Below are positions 1 to 8,431 of a stretch of DNA of 64,000 nt, one piece after another. A program made the translations under genes and the position numbers. The stretch is from Rhodobacter sp. (lineage in GTDB: Bacteria; Pseudomonadota; Alphaproteobacteria; Rhodobacterales; Rhodobacteraceae). The notes under the pieces are model-generated. The model ran no database searches, had not been told where the DNA came from, and saw only the letters and a list, made by a program, of their open reading frames with translations. Location of the stretch: positions 62,001 through 126,000 of the forward strand of contig JACKKE010000006.1 of the NCBI GenBank assembly GCA_020637595.1. The letters are read 5' to 3'. Position 1 is the stretch's first letter. Each line of letters opens with the position of its first letter.

Positions 1-787
1 ACATCGCGTTGAACACAGCCGCGCCGGCAGCGTCGACGAATTCGATCCGCGCCATCGGGATGCCCGACTGGATCGTCGCGATCACCGCGTTGACCGCGCC
101 CGACATGTCGTCGAAGGCGCAGACCGCGCTGCGGATTGCCTCGGGCTGGCCGTGCAGTTTCAGCGTCAGTTCGGTGATCAGCCCCAGCGTGCCCTCGGCG
201 CCGACGAACAGCGCCGTCAGGTCGTAGCCGGTCGAGGATTTCGGCGCGCGGGTGCCGGTGCGGATGATCCGTCCGTCGGCGAGCACCACCTCGAGCCCCA
301 GCACATTCGCCCGCATCGTGCCATAGCGCACCGCCGTGGTGCCCGAGGCTCGCGTCGAGGCCATGCCGCCGATCGAGGCATTGGCGCCGGGGTCGACCGG
401 AAAGAACAGCCCGGTCGCGCGCAGTTCGGTGTTCAGCGCCTCGCGGGTGATGCCGGGTTGGACGGTGACCAGCATGTCCTCGGCGGCGATCTCGATCACC
501 CGGTTCATGCGGCTGAAATCGACGGTGACGCCGCCGCGCGGGGCGATGGCGTGCCCTTCCAGCGAGGTGCCGGCGCCCCAGCCGATGATTGGCAGGCCGG
601 CGGCGGCGCAGATCTGCACGATCTGCGACACTTCGGCTGTGGTCTCGGGATAGGCCACGGCATCGGGGGGCATCAGCGGCCAGTCGGCTTCCGAGCGTCC
701 GTGCAGCTCGCGGTCGGATTGCGATCGGTTCAGGCGTGCGCCGAGCAGCGCGTCGAGCGCGGCAAAGGCCTCGTCTGCAGTGGTCAT
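1..787 (-). CDS. FAD-linked oxidase, lactate/glycolate dehydrogenase type (3' end cut by window)
   Basis: Reading the minus strand from ATG at 787 gives 262 codons before the window edge. The visible part is the FAD-binding half of a GlcD / cytochrome-type D-lactate dehydrogenase protein (FAD_binding_4, PCMH fold). The pyrophosphate-binding segment GWGAGTSLEGH lies near residues 69-79, PVDPGANASIGGM near 130-142, and GAEGTLGLITE near 195-205. Such enzymes oxidise a 2-hydroxy acid and pass electrons to a quinone or cytochrome at the membrane. The C-terminal FAD-oxidase domain that sets substrate specificity lies outside the window, so lactate, glycolate and 2-hydroxyglutarate cannot be told apart. 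The gene is divergent from the ClC gene; the 118 bp between them presumably hold both promoters. Confidence 0.85.
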   Translation of the reverse strand, partial: MTTADEAFAALDALLGARLNRSQSDRELHGRSEADWPLMPPDAVAYPETTAEVSQIVQICAAAGLPIIGWGAGTSLEGHAIAPRGGVTVDFSRMNRVIEIAAEDMLVTVQPGITREALNTELRATGLFFPVDPGANASIGGMASTRASGTTAVRYGTMRANVLGLEVVLADGRIIRTGTRAPKSSTGYDLTALFVGAEGTLGLITELTLKLHGQPEAIRSAVCAFDDMSGAVNAVIATIQSGIPMARIEFVDAAGAAVFNAM

Positions 788-905
788 GGCGGGTCTCCCT
801 GGTCTCCTCGGGGATGAGCCTAGCGCGCATGTCCGGGCGGCACCAGTGGCGCAGGCCTTGCAACTGGGCGCGATCTGCGCTTTGCGTGGGGAAAGAGGAT
901 CAATC

Positions 906-2582
906 GTGTCGTCACCGCCCCATCCCCCCCGCAAGGCCTCGCGTCTGCGCCGCCACCTGGCGCTGGCGATGCTGCGATTGCGCCGCAAGGGGCCGTCGCA
1001 GGCGTTGTTCTGGGCGATCGCCTTTGTCCTCGGTGTTGCTGCCGGGCTGGCGGCGCTGGTGTTTCGCACGGGTGTTTCGATCCTCGAACGGGTGTTGTAT
1101 TCGGCGGATAATCACGCGGTTCTGGCCGGTGCCGCCCTGATGCCCTGGTGGGCGCTGGTGGCGATTCCGGCGGTTGGCGGGCTGGTGGTGGGGGTGATCC
1201 TGCACCGCTTTACCCCGGACGGCCGGGTGCGGGCGGTCGCCGACGTGATCGAGGGGGCGGCGCTGGGGCAGGGGCGTGTCGAGGTGCGCGAGGGGCTGGC
1301 CTCGGCGCTGGCGTCGATGATCACCCTGGGCACCGGCGGGTCGGCCGGGCGCGAGGGGCCAGTGGTGCATCTGGCGGCGGTGATTTCGACCGGGATCGCG
1401 CGCAAGATCAATGCCAGCGGCATCACCGGGCGCGACCTGCTGGGCTGCGCGGTGGCGGGGGCGGTTTCGGCCAGTTTCAACGCGCCGCTGGCGGGGGCGA
1501 TCTTTGCGATGGAGGTGGTGTTGCGCCATTATGCGCTGCACGCTTTTGCGCCGATTGCCATCGCCTCGGTAATGGGCACGGTGGTCAACCGGCTGCATTT
1601 CGGAGACGTGGCCGAGTTCACCCTGCCGGTGCGCAATGCCGTCGCCTTTTACTGGGAGATCCCGGCCTATCTGATCCTGGGGCTGGTGTCGGGGTTGGTG
1701 GCGGCGGCGCTGATGCGGTCGATCTTTGTCGCCGAGAACGTGGCCAACACCCTGCAGGACCGCTGGCGGGTGCCACGCTGGCTGCGCCCGGCGATTGCCG
1801 GGACACTGGTGGGGGCGTTGGCGATCGTGGCGCCGCAGGTGATCGGCATCGGCTATGAGGTGACGACGCTGGCGTTGACCGGGCAGTTGCTGCTGCTGCC
1901 GGCGATCGGCATCGCCGCGGCCAAGGTGCTGGCGGTGTCGATCACGCTGGGCGGGCGGATGGGCGGCGGAGTGTTCTCGCCGTCGCTGGTGGTCGGATCG
2001 TTGACCGGGCTGGCCTTTGGCCTGATCGCCACGGGGCTGATCCCGGCCTATTCCGGCAGCGCCGCGACCTATGCGCTGGCCGGGATGGGGGCGGTTGCGG
2101 CCTCGGTTCTGGGGGCGCCGGTGTCGACGGCGCTAATCGTGTTCGAACTGACCGGCGACTGGCAGACGGCGATTGCGGTGCTGGCGGCGATCTCGACGGC
2201 GACGGCGGTCGCCAGCCGCTTCGTGCGACGTTCGTTCTTCCTGACGCAACTGGCGCGGCGCGGGGTGAGGATCGCCCAGGGGCCGCAGGAATACCTGCTG
2301 CAACTGGTCGGCATCGCCCATGTCACGCGCCGCCCGGGCAGTCCCGGGGCGCTGCCGATGGCGGTTCTGGAAAGCCTCGCGCAGGACGAGATGTGCGTCG
2401 ATCATCAGGCGCGGCTGAAAGAGGCGCTGCGCCGGTTCGAGCGCACCAGCGCCTCGCATCTGGCGGTGACCGCCCTGTCGCCGGCGGGCGAGGTCGCAGT
2501 GGTGGGCTGCCTGAGCCATGTCGATGCGCTCAGGGCCTTCAACCAGGCGCTGGCCGAAATCGCGGCCGAAGAGCATTCCTGA
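906..2582 (+). CDS. ClC family chloride channel/transporter
   Basis: A 558-aa integral membrane protein moving chloride, either as a channel or in exchange for protons. Family landmarks are GREGP near residue 148 (the gating glutamate), SFNAPLAGAIFAMEV near 200, and GGGVFSPSLVVG near 354. The usual GSGIP selectivity motif is not recognisable (the aligned stretch reads VRAVADVIEGA), which argues against canonical Cl-/H+ exchange. About 110 residues after the last helix resemble a degenerate CBS-pair tail. I place the start at GTG 906 rather than the upstream ATG at 786, because AGAGGA sits six bases ahead of it and the upstream extension is not family-like and overlaps the divergent oxidase start. 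The next gene follows after 46 bp and may be co-transcribed. Confidence 0.88.
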   Translation: MSSPPHPPRKASRLRRHLALAMLRLRRKGPSQALFWAIAFVLGVAAGLAALVFRTGVSILERVLYSADNHAVLAGAALMPWWALVAIPAVGGLVVGVILHRFTPDGRVRAVADVIEGAALGQGRVEVREGLASALASMITLGTGGSAGREGPVVHLAAVISTGIARKINASGITGRDLLGCAVAGAVSASFNAPLAGAIFAMEVVLRHYALHAFAPIAIASVMGTVVNRLHFGDVAEFTLPVRNAVAFYWEIPAYLILGLVSGLVAAALMRSIFVAENVANTLQDRWRVPRWLRPAIAGTLVGALAIVAPQVIGIGYEVTTLALTGQLLLLPAIGIAAAKVLAVSITLGGRMGGGVFSPSLVVGSLTGLAFGLIATGLIPAYSGSAATYALAGMGAVAASVLGAPVSTALIVFELTGDWQTAIAVLAAISTATAVASRFVRRSFFLTQLARRGVRIAQGPQEYLLQLVGIAHVTRRPGSPGALPMAVLESLAQDEMCVDHQARLKEALRRFERTSASHLAVTALSPAGEVAVVGCLSHVDALRAFNQALAEIAAEEHS

Positions 2583-2628
2583 AGGTGCCCTTGCCCGAAT
2601 CGCCGGACTGTCGCAGGCTTTGAGGATC

Positions 2629-3798
2629 ATGCGCAGCCGTTCCAAAGCCTTGCCGAGACTGATCGCGGCCACGGTGCTCGCCGTGGGGATGGCGCTGCCG
2701 GCCGCGGCACAGAAAGCGCCGGCGGGGAATGGCGGGGTATCGGTGACCGCGCCGTTGCGGGCGCTGCTGGCGACGATTCCGGCCGATCTGGTGCAGCCTA
2801 TGCGCGAGGCACCGGACATCGCCTTTGGCGACATCGAGGCGGCGCGGGGGCTGCCGCAATCGGCGCTGGGGGATGGGGATGCGCGTTTTGACCCGGCGCT
2901 GCTGCCGGTGTTGCGCGCATTGCCCGCGGGCCGGTTTACCGAGGATCCGGCACTGATCTCGGGCGGCTGGGCCGGGCGGGTCGGATTCGATCCGATCGAT
3001 CTGCGCGCCCTCCTGACCATCGACCGCGCGCCGCTGCGGATGACCGTGCTGCGCCTCGATCCGGCGGTTGCGCCGCGGGTGGGGCCGGCGCTGGCGGCGT
3101 CCGGCTATGCCAGCCGGGCGGATCGGCCCGGGGCCTGGGCGGTGGGCGAGGATTTCGCCATCGACTTTGCTGCCCGCGCCCAGGGCGATCCCTTCCGCGG
3201 CATGCTGGGGGCGGCGTCGCGGGTGGCGGTCGACGGTGACCTATTGCGTCATGCCAACGGTTGGCCGGCCTTCGACATCCTGCGCGCCCCGGGCCCGGCC
3301 ACTGCCGACGCCGCCCCGACGCTGGTGCCGCTGCTCGAGGCGATGGACCGGCTGGACGCGGGCGCGTTGCTCCGCGCGGTGATCCTGCCCAATGCGGCGG
3401 GGCTGTCGCTGCAGGATCCGATGGCGGTGATTCAGGGCCGGGCGCCGCCGGCGCCTTCGGTGGTCTGGCTGTCGGCGGTGATCGCGGATTTCGCGCAGGG
3501 TGACCGGGTGACTGGCGCGCTGATCCTGGCCACCCCGGCGCTGCCCGACCCCGAGGCCGTGCGGGCTGCGGTGCTGACCCGCTGGGCCGAGCCCGGGCTG
3601 TTTCTGGATGGCCGGCGCAGCTTTGCCGAGGCGGTGGGCGCGACGCCTGCGGTCACGGTCGCCAACCTCGGCGGGATGGCGGTGATGATCCTCGCGCTGG
3701 AAATGCCGGCCGGCCACCAGCGCCATATCGGCGAGAATTCCGCCTTCCGGCTGTTTCTGAACGCGACCTACCAGCGCAGCATGGGCTTTCTGCCCTGA
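2629..3798 (+). CDS. Exported protein of unknown function
   Basis: A 389-aa protein that I do not recognise. ATG 2629 is preceded by a GAGG ribosome site. The N-terminus is a clear Sec signal peptide: basic residues, a hydrophobic core (LIAATVLAVGMAL) and a probable AAAQ cleavage site near residue 25, so the mature protein should be periplasmic. The body is rich in Ala, Pro, Asp and Arg and shows no catalytic motif, cysteine cluster or membrane helix. It lies 46 bp after the ClC gene on the same strand and ends 3 bp before the convergent end of xerD. A conserved Rhodobacterales hypothetical protein is likely. Confidence 0.75.
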   Translation: MRSRSKALPRLIAATVLAVGMALPAAAQKAPAGNGGVSVTAPLRALLATIPADLVQPMREAPDIAFGDIEAARGLPQSALGDGDARFDPALLPVLRALPAGRFTEDPALISGGWAGRVGFDPIDLRALLTIDRAPLRMTVLRLDPAVAPRVGPALAASGYASRADRPGAWAVGEDFAIDFAARAQGDPFRGMLGAASRVAVDGDLLRHANGWPAFDILRAPGPATADAAPTLVPLLEAMDRLDAGALLRAVILPNAAGLSLQDPMAVIQGRAPPAPSVVWLSAVIADFAQGDRVTGALILATPALPDPEAVRAAVLTRWAEPGLFLDGRRSFAEAVGATPAVTVANLGGMAVMILALEMPAGHQRHIGENSAFRLFLNATYQRSMGFLP

Positions 3799-3801
3799 GG
3801 G

Positions 3802-4737
3802 TCAGTCGCGCGCCAGCGGGTGGTGGTCCATCACCAGGGCGCGCAGGCGTTCGTCCAGCACATGGGTATAGATCTCGGTCGATCCCAGATCGGCGTGGCC
3901 CAGCAGCGTCTGGATCACCCGAAGATCCGCGCCACCGGCCAGAAGATGCGTGGCAAAGGCGTGGCGCAGGACATGGGGGCTGACGCGCTCGGGGTCCAGA
4001 CCGGCGCGGGTGGCGACCTCCTTGACCAGCCCGTGAAAGCGCATCCGCGTCATGTGCCCGGCCTCGCCGCGCGCCGGAAACAGGAATTTCGAGGCGGGTT
4101 TGCCCTTGGCGCGCTCGACATCCTCGGCCCGGTCGCGATGGCTCAGCCAGACGGCGACGGCGGCGCGCGCGGGATCCGACAGCGGCACCAGACGGTCCTT
4201 GTTGCCCTTGCCGCGCACCATCAGCATCTCGGGTGCGCCGCGCAGCGCGGCATGGGGCAGGCCGACCAGCTCGCTGACCCTGAGGCCGGTGGCATAGAGC
4301 AGCTCGAACAGGCAGGCGTTGCGCGCCCGCGTCGCCGGGTCGGGCCCGTGATCGCGTGCGACGTCCAGCATTCGGGCGACCTCGTCCTGGGTCAGCGTGC
4401 CGGGCAGGCGCTGCGCGCGCCCGGGCCCGTCGATGCGCAGCGTCGGGTTGTCGCCACGCCATCCCTCGTCATAGGCAAAACGATAGAACTGCTTGAGCGC
4501 CGAGAGCCGCCGTGCCCGTGTCGCCCGGGACATCCCTTCGGCATCCAGCGCGACCAGATACCCTTCGATATCGTCGGCCTGTGCCTCTGCCAGCCCCGGA
4601 CCGTGATCACCCAGCCAGTCGGCGGCGTGGCTCAGATCGCGGCCATAGGCCAGCAGGGTGTTGCGCGCCGAGCCCTTTTCGGCGGCAATTGCATCGAGAA
4701 AGGTCGAGATCTGACGGCGGGTGGCGGCGTCGGGCAT
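3802..4737 (-). CDS. xerD: Tyrosine recombinase XerD
   Basis: A 311-aa tyrosine recombinase that, with XerC, resolves chromosome dimers at dif. The N-terminal SAM-like core-binding domain spans about residues 8-90 (FLDAIAAEKGSARNTLLAYGR). The catalytic domain carries the first arginine in ATGLRVSELVGL, the HVLRHAFATHLLAGG box, and the nucleophile tyrosine in STEIYTHV near the end. Length is normal for XerD. ATG 4737 gives the family N-terminus; a start at 4800 would add a tail overlapping the upstream gene. The upstream 523-aa gene stops 4 bp before this start, so the two are probably co-transcribed. XerC is the alternative, but the sequence and the context next to aroK/aroB favour XerD. Confidence 0.9.
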   Translation of the reverse strand: MPDAATRRQISTFLDAIAAEKGSARNTLLAYGRDLSHAADWLGDHGPGLAEAQADDIEGYLVALDAEGMSRATRARRLSALKQFYRFAYDEGWRGDNPTLRIDGPGRAQRLPGTLTQDEVARMLDVARDHGPDPATRARNACLFELLYATGLRVSELVGLPHAALRGAPEMLMVRGKGNKDRLVPLSDPARAAVAVWLSHRDRAEDVERAKGKPASKFLFPARGEAGHMTRMRFHGLVKEVATRAGLDPERVSPHVLRHAFATHLLAGGADLRVIQTLLGHADLGSTEIYTHVLDERLRALVMDHHPLARD

Positions 4738-4741
4738 TGGC

Positions 4742-6313
4742 TCAGCCGTGCCGTTCCAGCAACAGGCTTTCCAGCGCCGTGCGCCGTGCCGTGTCCTCAA
4801 GCCCCAGGATTCGCAAGGTCGTCAGCCCTTCAGCCAGCATCCGCGGATCGCCCGGGCCGCCCAGTTGGGCCAGCACGCGCAGGATTTCTTCGCCCAGACG
4901 CCCCTGGGCCAGACGGTCACGCAGGCCTTCGGGCTCGGGCGGGGTAGGGCCAAAGGCCAGTGCCACGGCCGGCGCCAGTTCGCCTGGCATCGACCCTGCC
5001 AGCGCCGGGTCGAGCCCCCGCGCCACGGCCGCCAGAAAACGCGCCTCGCCGGGCGCATTCGCCGGCAGCGCCAGCGCCACGGTCTCGTAATCCTCGGACA
5101 GCAGGCCGATGCGAAAGGCCAGGTCGCCGGCCTCGCCGGTCAGCGCCAGCTGCCGCAGGGGCAGGGCATAGAGATTGGCCATCGCCACCTCCAGCTCGCC
5201 GGCCTGGATCAGCGGCCAGGCGTCGAGCAGTGCGGCTCCCGCGGCAGCCGGATCGCCCGAATGGATCGCCTCGTCCAGCGCCTGCACCGCCCGCACCCGC
5301 TCCCAGATCCCGCCCGAGGCGGCGGCGCGGCGTTCGGTGTAAAGGCCCAGCAGCCGGTTGGGCGACAGCGCGCCCACCCGCACCAGCCGTTCCGCGGCTT
5401 CGAGCTGCGCGCGCCAGCCGATCGTGCCGCGCAGGTCGGCATGGGCAAAGGCCACCGGCAGCCCCAAGGTGCTGACCGGATCCCCCGCCGCCTCCAATAG
5501 CCGCCAGACCAGCGGGCTGGGCGTGCCGGTCGGCGGCGGCAGCAGGGACGAAGCCCCGGGCAGGCGTTCGTCGCCATGCACGAAATGGGTCAGCAGGTCG
5601 GACTCATAGGCCGAGATCGACCCCGACAGGGCCGCCTGGTCCAGCAGGTCGCTGGCCTCTTGCCAGCGCCCGTCACGGGCCAGGCAGAACACCGTCGCTG
5701 CATCGTCGCCCACCGGCGGCTGGTCGATCAAGACCCCGATGCAGGCCTGGTGTTCGTCGCCCAGCAGCAGCCCGATGTCAAAGCGACGCAACCGCAGCAG
5801 CGGATCGCTGGACCCCAGCGCATCCAGCACCGCCGCCGCATGGTCCAGCGCGCCGAATTCCACCAGCTTGTCGACTCGCGCCAGCAGGAAATCGGGGCGC
5901 GCCACGCCGTCCAGCCCCGGCTCGGGGAGCGGCGCGTTGAACTCGGCCAGCAGCAGATGCAACGTCCGGTCGCGCAGCGATGGCAGCATGTCGGCGGGCA
6001 GCGCCTCGATCAATTCGGCCAGGGTTCCCGCCGAGGTCGGCCCCCACAGCGTCGCCGGCAGCCCGACCCGCGCCGCCGGATAGAGGCCCACCGCCTCGGG
6101 CCGCAATGCATCGAGCGCCCGCACCGAAATGCCATTCCCGCCCCCGGCCAGCGACGGCGGGGTGACCGGATAGGCCCCCGGTTCGGGCGACACGGCGCTC
6201 TGACGCAGCCAGTCGATGGCCGAAAGCGGCCCGTTCGTCTGCGCCAATGCCGGTCCCCAGCCCAGAGCGGCCGGCGCCAGAAGCAGCAAGAGCAGGCCGG
6301 GCTTTGGGTTCAT
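4742..6313 (-). CDS. Exported conserved protein, helical-repeat rich, unknown function
   Basis: A 523-aa protein opening with a signal peptide (MNPKPGLLLLLLAPAALG, cleavage near ALAQT at residue 25). The rest is mostly Leu/Ala/Arg-rich helical sequence with regular spacing, suggestive of a solenoid of TPR/HEAT-like hairpins, but I cannot assign a repeat family. No catalytic motif is visible. It sits between the 57-aa membrane protein (5 bp upstream) and xerD (4 bp downstream), so the three form a compact minus-strand operon divergent from aroK-aroB. A protein of this kind is commonly found at this spot in Rhodobacterales. The function is unknown; a periplasmic scaffold or assembly role is a guess from composition. 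Confidence 0.75.
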   Translation of the reverse strand: MNPKPGLLLLLLAPAALGWGPALAQTNGPLSAIDWLRQSAVSPEPGAYPVTPPSLAGGGNGISVRALDALRPEAVGLYPAARVGLPATLWGPTSAGTLAELIEALPADMLPSLRDRTLHLLLAEFNAPLPEPGLDGVARPDFLLARVDKLVEFGALDHAAAVLDALGSSDPLLRLRRFDIGLLLGDEHQACIGVLIDQPPVGDDAATVFCLARDGRWQEASDLLDQAALSGSISAYESDLLTHFVHGDERLPGASSLLPPPTGTPSPLVWRLLEAAGDPVSTLGLPVAFAHADLRGTIGWRAQLEAAERLVRVGALSPNRLLGLYTERRAAASGGIWERVRAVQALDEAIHSGDPAAAGAALLDAWPLIQAGELEVAMANLYALPLRQLALTGEAGDLAFRIGLLSEDYETVALALPANAPGEARFLAAVARGLDPALAGSMPGELAPAVALAFGPTPPEPEGLRDRLAQGRLGEEILRVLAQLGGPGDPRMLAEGLTTLRILGLEDTARRTALESLLLERHG

Positions 6314-6318
6314 GCGCC

Positions 6319-6492
6319 TCAGTTCCCGTTCAGATTGACCGGAAAGCTGTGCTCCTGCGGCGCGCGTGACAAGTCCCCGACATAAGCAAAGGCGACAAAA
6401 CCCAGGCCGCCGACCACCAGCAGCATCACGATCAGCCGGAACAGGTAGCCGAAGAAACCGGGTCCGTCGTCATAATGGCGCATCGCGGGCAT
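6319..6492 (-). CDS. Small single-span membrane protein, 57 aa
   Basis: A 57-residue frame starting at ATG 6492. It opens with MPAMRHYDDGPGFFGYLFR, has one strongly hydrophobic helix (about residues 20-38, IVMLLVVGGLGFVAFAYV), and ends in a polar tail with SFPVNLNGN. It stops 5 bp before the 523-aa exported protein gene and lies head to head with aroK. Tight packing, a coherent membrane-anchor layout and GC-rich third positions in this frame support a real gene rather than chance. The N-terminal aromatic/glycine segment before the helix suggests a cytoplasmic-side N-terminus. Function is unknown; it may anchor or assist the exported protein it precedes. An internal ATG at residue 4 is an alternative start. 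Confidence 0.75.
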   Translation of the reverse strand: MPAMRHYDDGPGFFGYLFRLIVMLLVVGGLGFVAFAYVGDLSRAPQEHSFPVNLNGN

Positions 6493-6635
6493 GGGTGTTG
6501 TCCTGTCTTGCTCGTCCGTCGCGGGCGCTTCGGTCCCGTCTCGCGTTTTATAACTGGAACTTGCCGCAAGATCACGCCATTCAGGGGCACAAAGTGGAAA
6601 ATCGCCGGCTTGTGATGCGGCCGGGGGTGAGGGGC

Positions 6636-7181
6636 ATGACGCCGAGGCTGAAGAAAAGCGTGGTGATGGTCGGCATGATGGGTGCCGGCAAGTCGGCGGT
6701 CGGCAAGGAACTGGCGCAGCAACTGGGCGTGCCGTTCCTCGATTCCGATGCCGAGATTGAGCGCGCCGCCAATGCCACCATCGCCGAGATCTTCGCCCGC
6801 GACGGCGAAGCCTTCTTTCGCGACAAGGAAGCGCAGGTGATTGCGCGGCTGATCGACGACGAGCCTTGCGTGCTGTCGGTCGGCGGCGGTGCCTTCCTGC
6901 GCGGCGACACCCGGGAGCGGATCACCGAGCGCGGCGTCTCGGTCTGGCTCAAGGCCGATATCGACACGCTCTGGCAGCGGGTGCGGCGCAAGGACACGCG
7001 CCCGCTTCTGCGCACCGCCAATCCGTTTCAAACCCTGGCCGAGCTGATCGCGGCGCGCGAACCTGCCTATTCCCGCGCCGATCTGACGGTGCAGACCACC
7101 GCCGATTACGCCATCGAAACCACCGCCGAAAAGGTGATCGAGGCGCTGGCAACGCGCCCCGATGTGCTCGACTATGTCTGA
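6636..7181 (+). CDS. aroK: Shikimate kinase
   Basis: A 181-aa P-loop kinase that phosphorylates the 3-hydroxyl of shikimate in the pathway to chorismate. The Walker A motif is GMMGAGKS (residues 11-18). FLDSDAEIE supplies the shikimate-binding aspartate, FRDKEAQV the adjacent arginine, and SVGGGAFL the glycine-rich substrate loop. RRKDTRPLL is the lid. I chose ATG 6636, preceded by GGTGAGGGGC; ATG 6615 would add seven residues. The frame stays open further upstream into the divergent gene, but that part looks like non-coding shadow. aroB begins 10 bp after the stop, giving the usual aroK-aroB pair. Confidence 0.95.
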   Translation: MTPRLKKSVVMVGMMGAGKSAVGKELAQQLGVPFLDSDAEIERAANATIAEIFARDGEAFFRDKEAQVIARLIDDEPCVLSVGGGAFLRGDTRERITERGVSVWLKADIDTLWQRVRRKDTRPLLRTANPFQTLAELIAAREPAYSRADLTVQTTADYAIETTAEKVIEALATRPDVLDYV

Positions 7182-7191
7182 AGGACCGACC

Positions 7192-8322
7192 ATGCCCCAG
7201 CCCATTCCCGCCATCGACGACGTCGCCGTGAATCTGGGCGAGCGGTCCTATGTGGTCCGCGTGGGGCAGGGGTTGATCGCCCGTGCCGGGGCCGAGATCG
7301 CGCCGCTGCTCAAGCGTCCGCGGGTTTGGGTGGTGACCGAAGCGACCGTGGCCGGGCTGCATCTGGAGCCACTGCGTGCCGGGCTTTCCGCTGCCGACAT
7401 CGCGATGGAGGCGCTGATCCTGCCGCCGGGCGAATCGACGAAAAGCTGGCCGCATCTGGAACGCACCGTCGAATGGCTGCTGGACCAGAAGGTCGAGCGC
7501 GGCGACATCGTGGTGGCCCTGGGCGGTGGGGTGATCGGCGACCTCGTGGGCTTTGCCGCGGCGATCCTGCGCCGGGGCGTCCGATTCGTGCAAATCCCGA
7601 CCTCGCTTCTGGCGCAGGTCGACAGCTCGGTGGGCGGCAAGACTGGGATCAACACCGCCCAGGGCAAGAATCTGGTCGGCGCCTTCCACCAGCCCTCGCT
7701 GGTGCTGGCCGATATCGACGCGCTCGACACGCTGCCCGGGCGCGACTTCCTCGCGGGCTATGGCGAGGTGGTGAAATACGGGCTGCTGGGCGACGCGGCC
7801 TTCTTCGACTGGCTCGATGCGAACGGCCCGGCGCTGGCCGCCGGCGACAAGGCGCTGCGCCAGCAAGCGGTGCGTCATTCGGTGCGAATGAAGGCCGATA
7901 TCGTCGAGCGCGACGAGACCGAGCAGGGCGACCGCGCGCTGCTCAACCTCGGCCATACCTTCGGCCATGCGCTGGAATCCGCGACCGGCTATTCCGATCG
8001 TCTGCTGCACGGCGAAGGCGTGGCGATCGGCTGCCTGCTGGCCTTCGACCTTTCGGCGCGGCTGGGCCTGTGTTCGCAGGAAGCCCCGGCACGGGTTGCC
8101 GACCACCTGCAGCGCATGGGCATGAAACGCGCGCTGGCCGAGATCCCCGGCGATCTGCCCGGGCGCGACGCGCTGATCGCACTGATGGCGCAGGACAAGA
8201 AGGTCCAGGCGGGGCGCATGCGCTTCATCCTGGCGCGCGCCATCGGCGACAGCTTCGTCACCGCCGACGTCCCGCGCGAGACCCTCGCGGCGCTTCTGGA
8301 CGAGGCGCTCAAGGCGCGCTGA
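7192..8322 (+). CDS. aroB: 3-dehydroquinate synthase
   Basis: A 376-aa NAD- and metal-dependent enzyme converting DAHP to 3-dehydroquinate, the second step of the shikimate pathway. Diagnostic segments are GGGVIGDLVGFAAA (NAD-binding), PTSLLAQVDSSVGGKTGIN, GYGEVVKYG and NLGHTFGHALE; the last two carry metal ligands, as does HGEGVAIG. The length is standard. ATG 7192 is preceded by GAAGGACC and lies 10 bp after aroK, so translation is probably coupled. An upstream in-frame ATG at 7162 would overlap aroK and give a non-family extension. A strong hairpin element follows the gene. Confidence 0.96.
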   Translation: MPQPIPAIDDVAVNLGERSYVVRVGQGLIARAGAEIAPLLKRPRVWVVTEATVAGLHLEPLRAGLSAADIAMEALILPPGESTKSWPHLERTVEWLLDQKVERGDIVVALGGGVIGDLVGFAAAILRRGVRFVQIPTSLLAQVDSSVGGKTGINTAQGKNLVGAFHQPSLVLADIDALDTLPGRDFLAGYGEVVKYGLLGDAAFFDWLDANGPALAAGDKALRQQAVRHSVRMKADIVERDETEQGDRALLNLGHTFGHALESATGYSDRLLHGEGVAIGCLLAFDLSARLGLCSQEAPARVADHLQRMGMKRALAEIPGDLPGRDALIALMAQDKKVQAGRMRFILARAIGDSFVTADVPRETLAALLDEALKAR

Positions 8323-8330
8323 TCCACCCT

Positions 8331-8405
8331 ATCCTTGTGCCTCAAATATCCCGGGGGGTGAGCCGCAAAGCGGCAAGGGGGGGGCAGCGCCCCCCCCTTC
8401 CTCGA
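8331..8405 (-). repeat. Intergenic hairpin repeat, copy 1 (probable bidirectional terminator)
   Basis: This copy lies between the convergent ends of aroB and the ABC permease gene. On the minus strand it reads as a G8/C8 stem (arms 8377-8384 and 8390-8397), then a GCCGC-AAA-GCGGC stem (8362-8374), then a tail containing CCCCGGGATATTTGAGGCAC. The same order of two stems plus a tail recurs at 61793-61862, and tail-only or one-stem versions occur at 30221, 35273 and 54068. It probably ends transcription from both sides. Confidence 0.75.
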
Positions 8406-8431
8406 TTTCAACGGCGCAAACGTTCCGGCGC

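Noticed and set aside
1..817. Plus-strand frames over the first 800 bases
   Set aside because: The minus strand encodes a clear FAD-linked oxidase there; the plus frames are shadows.
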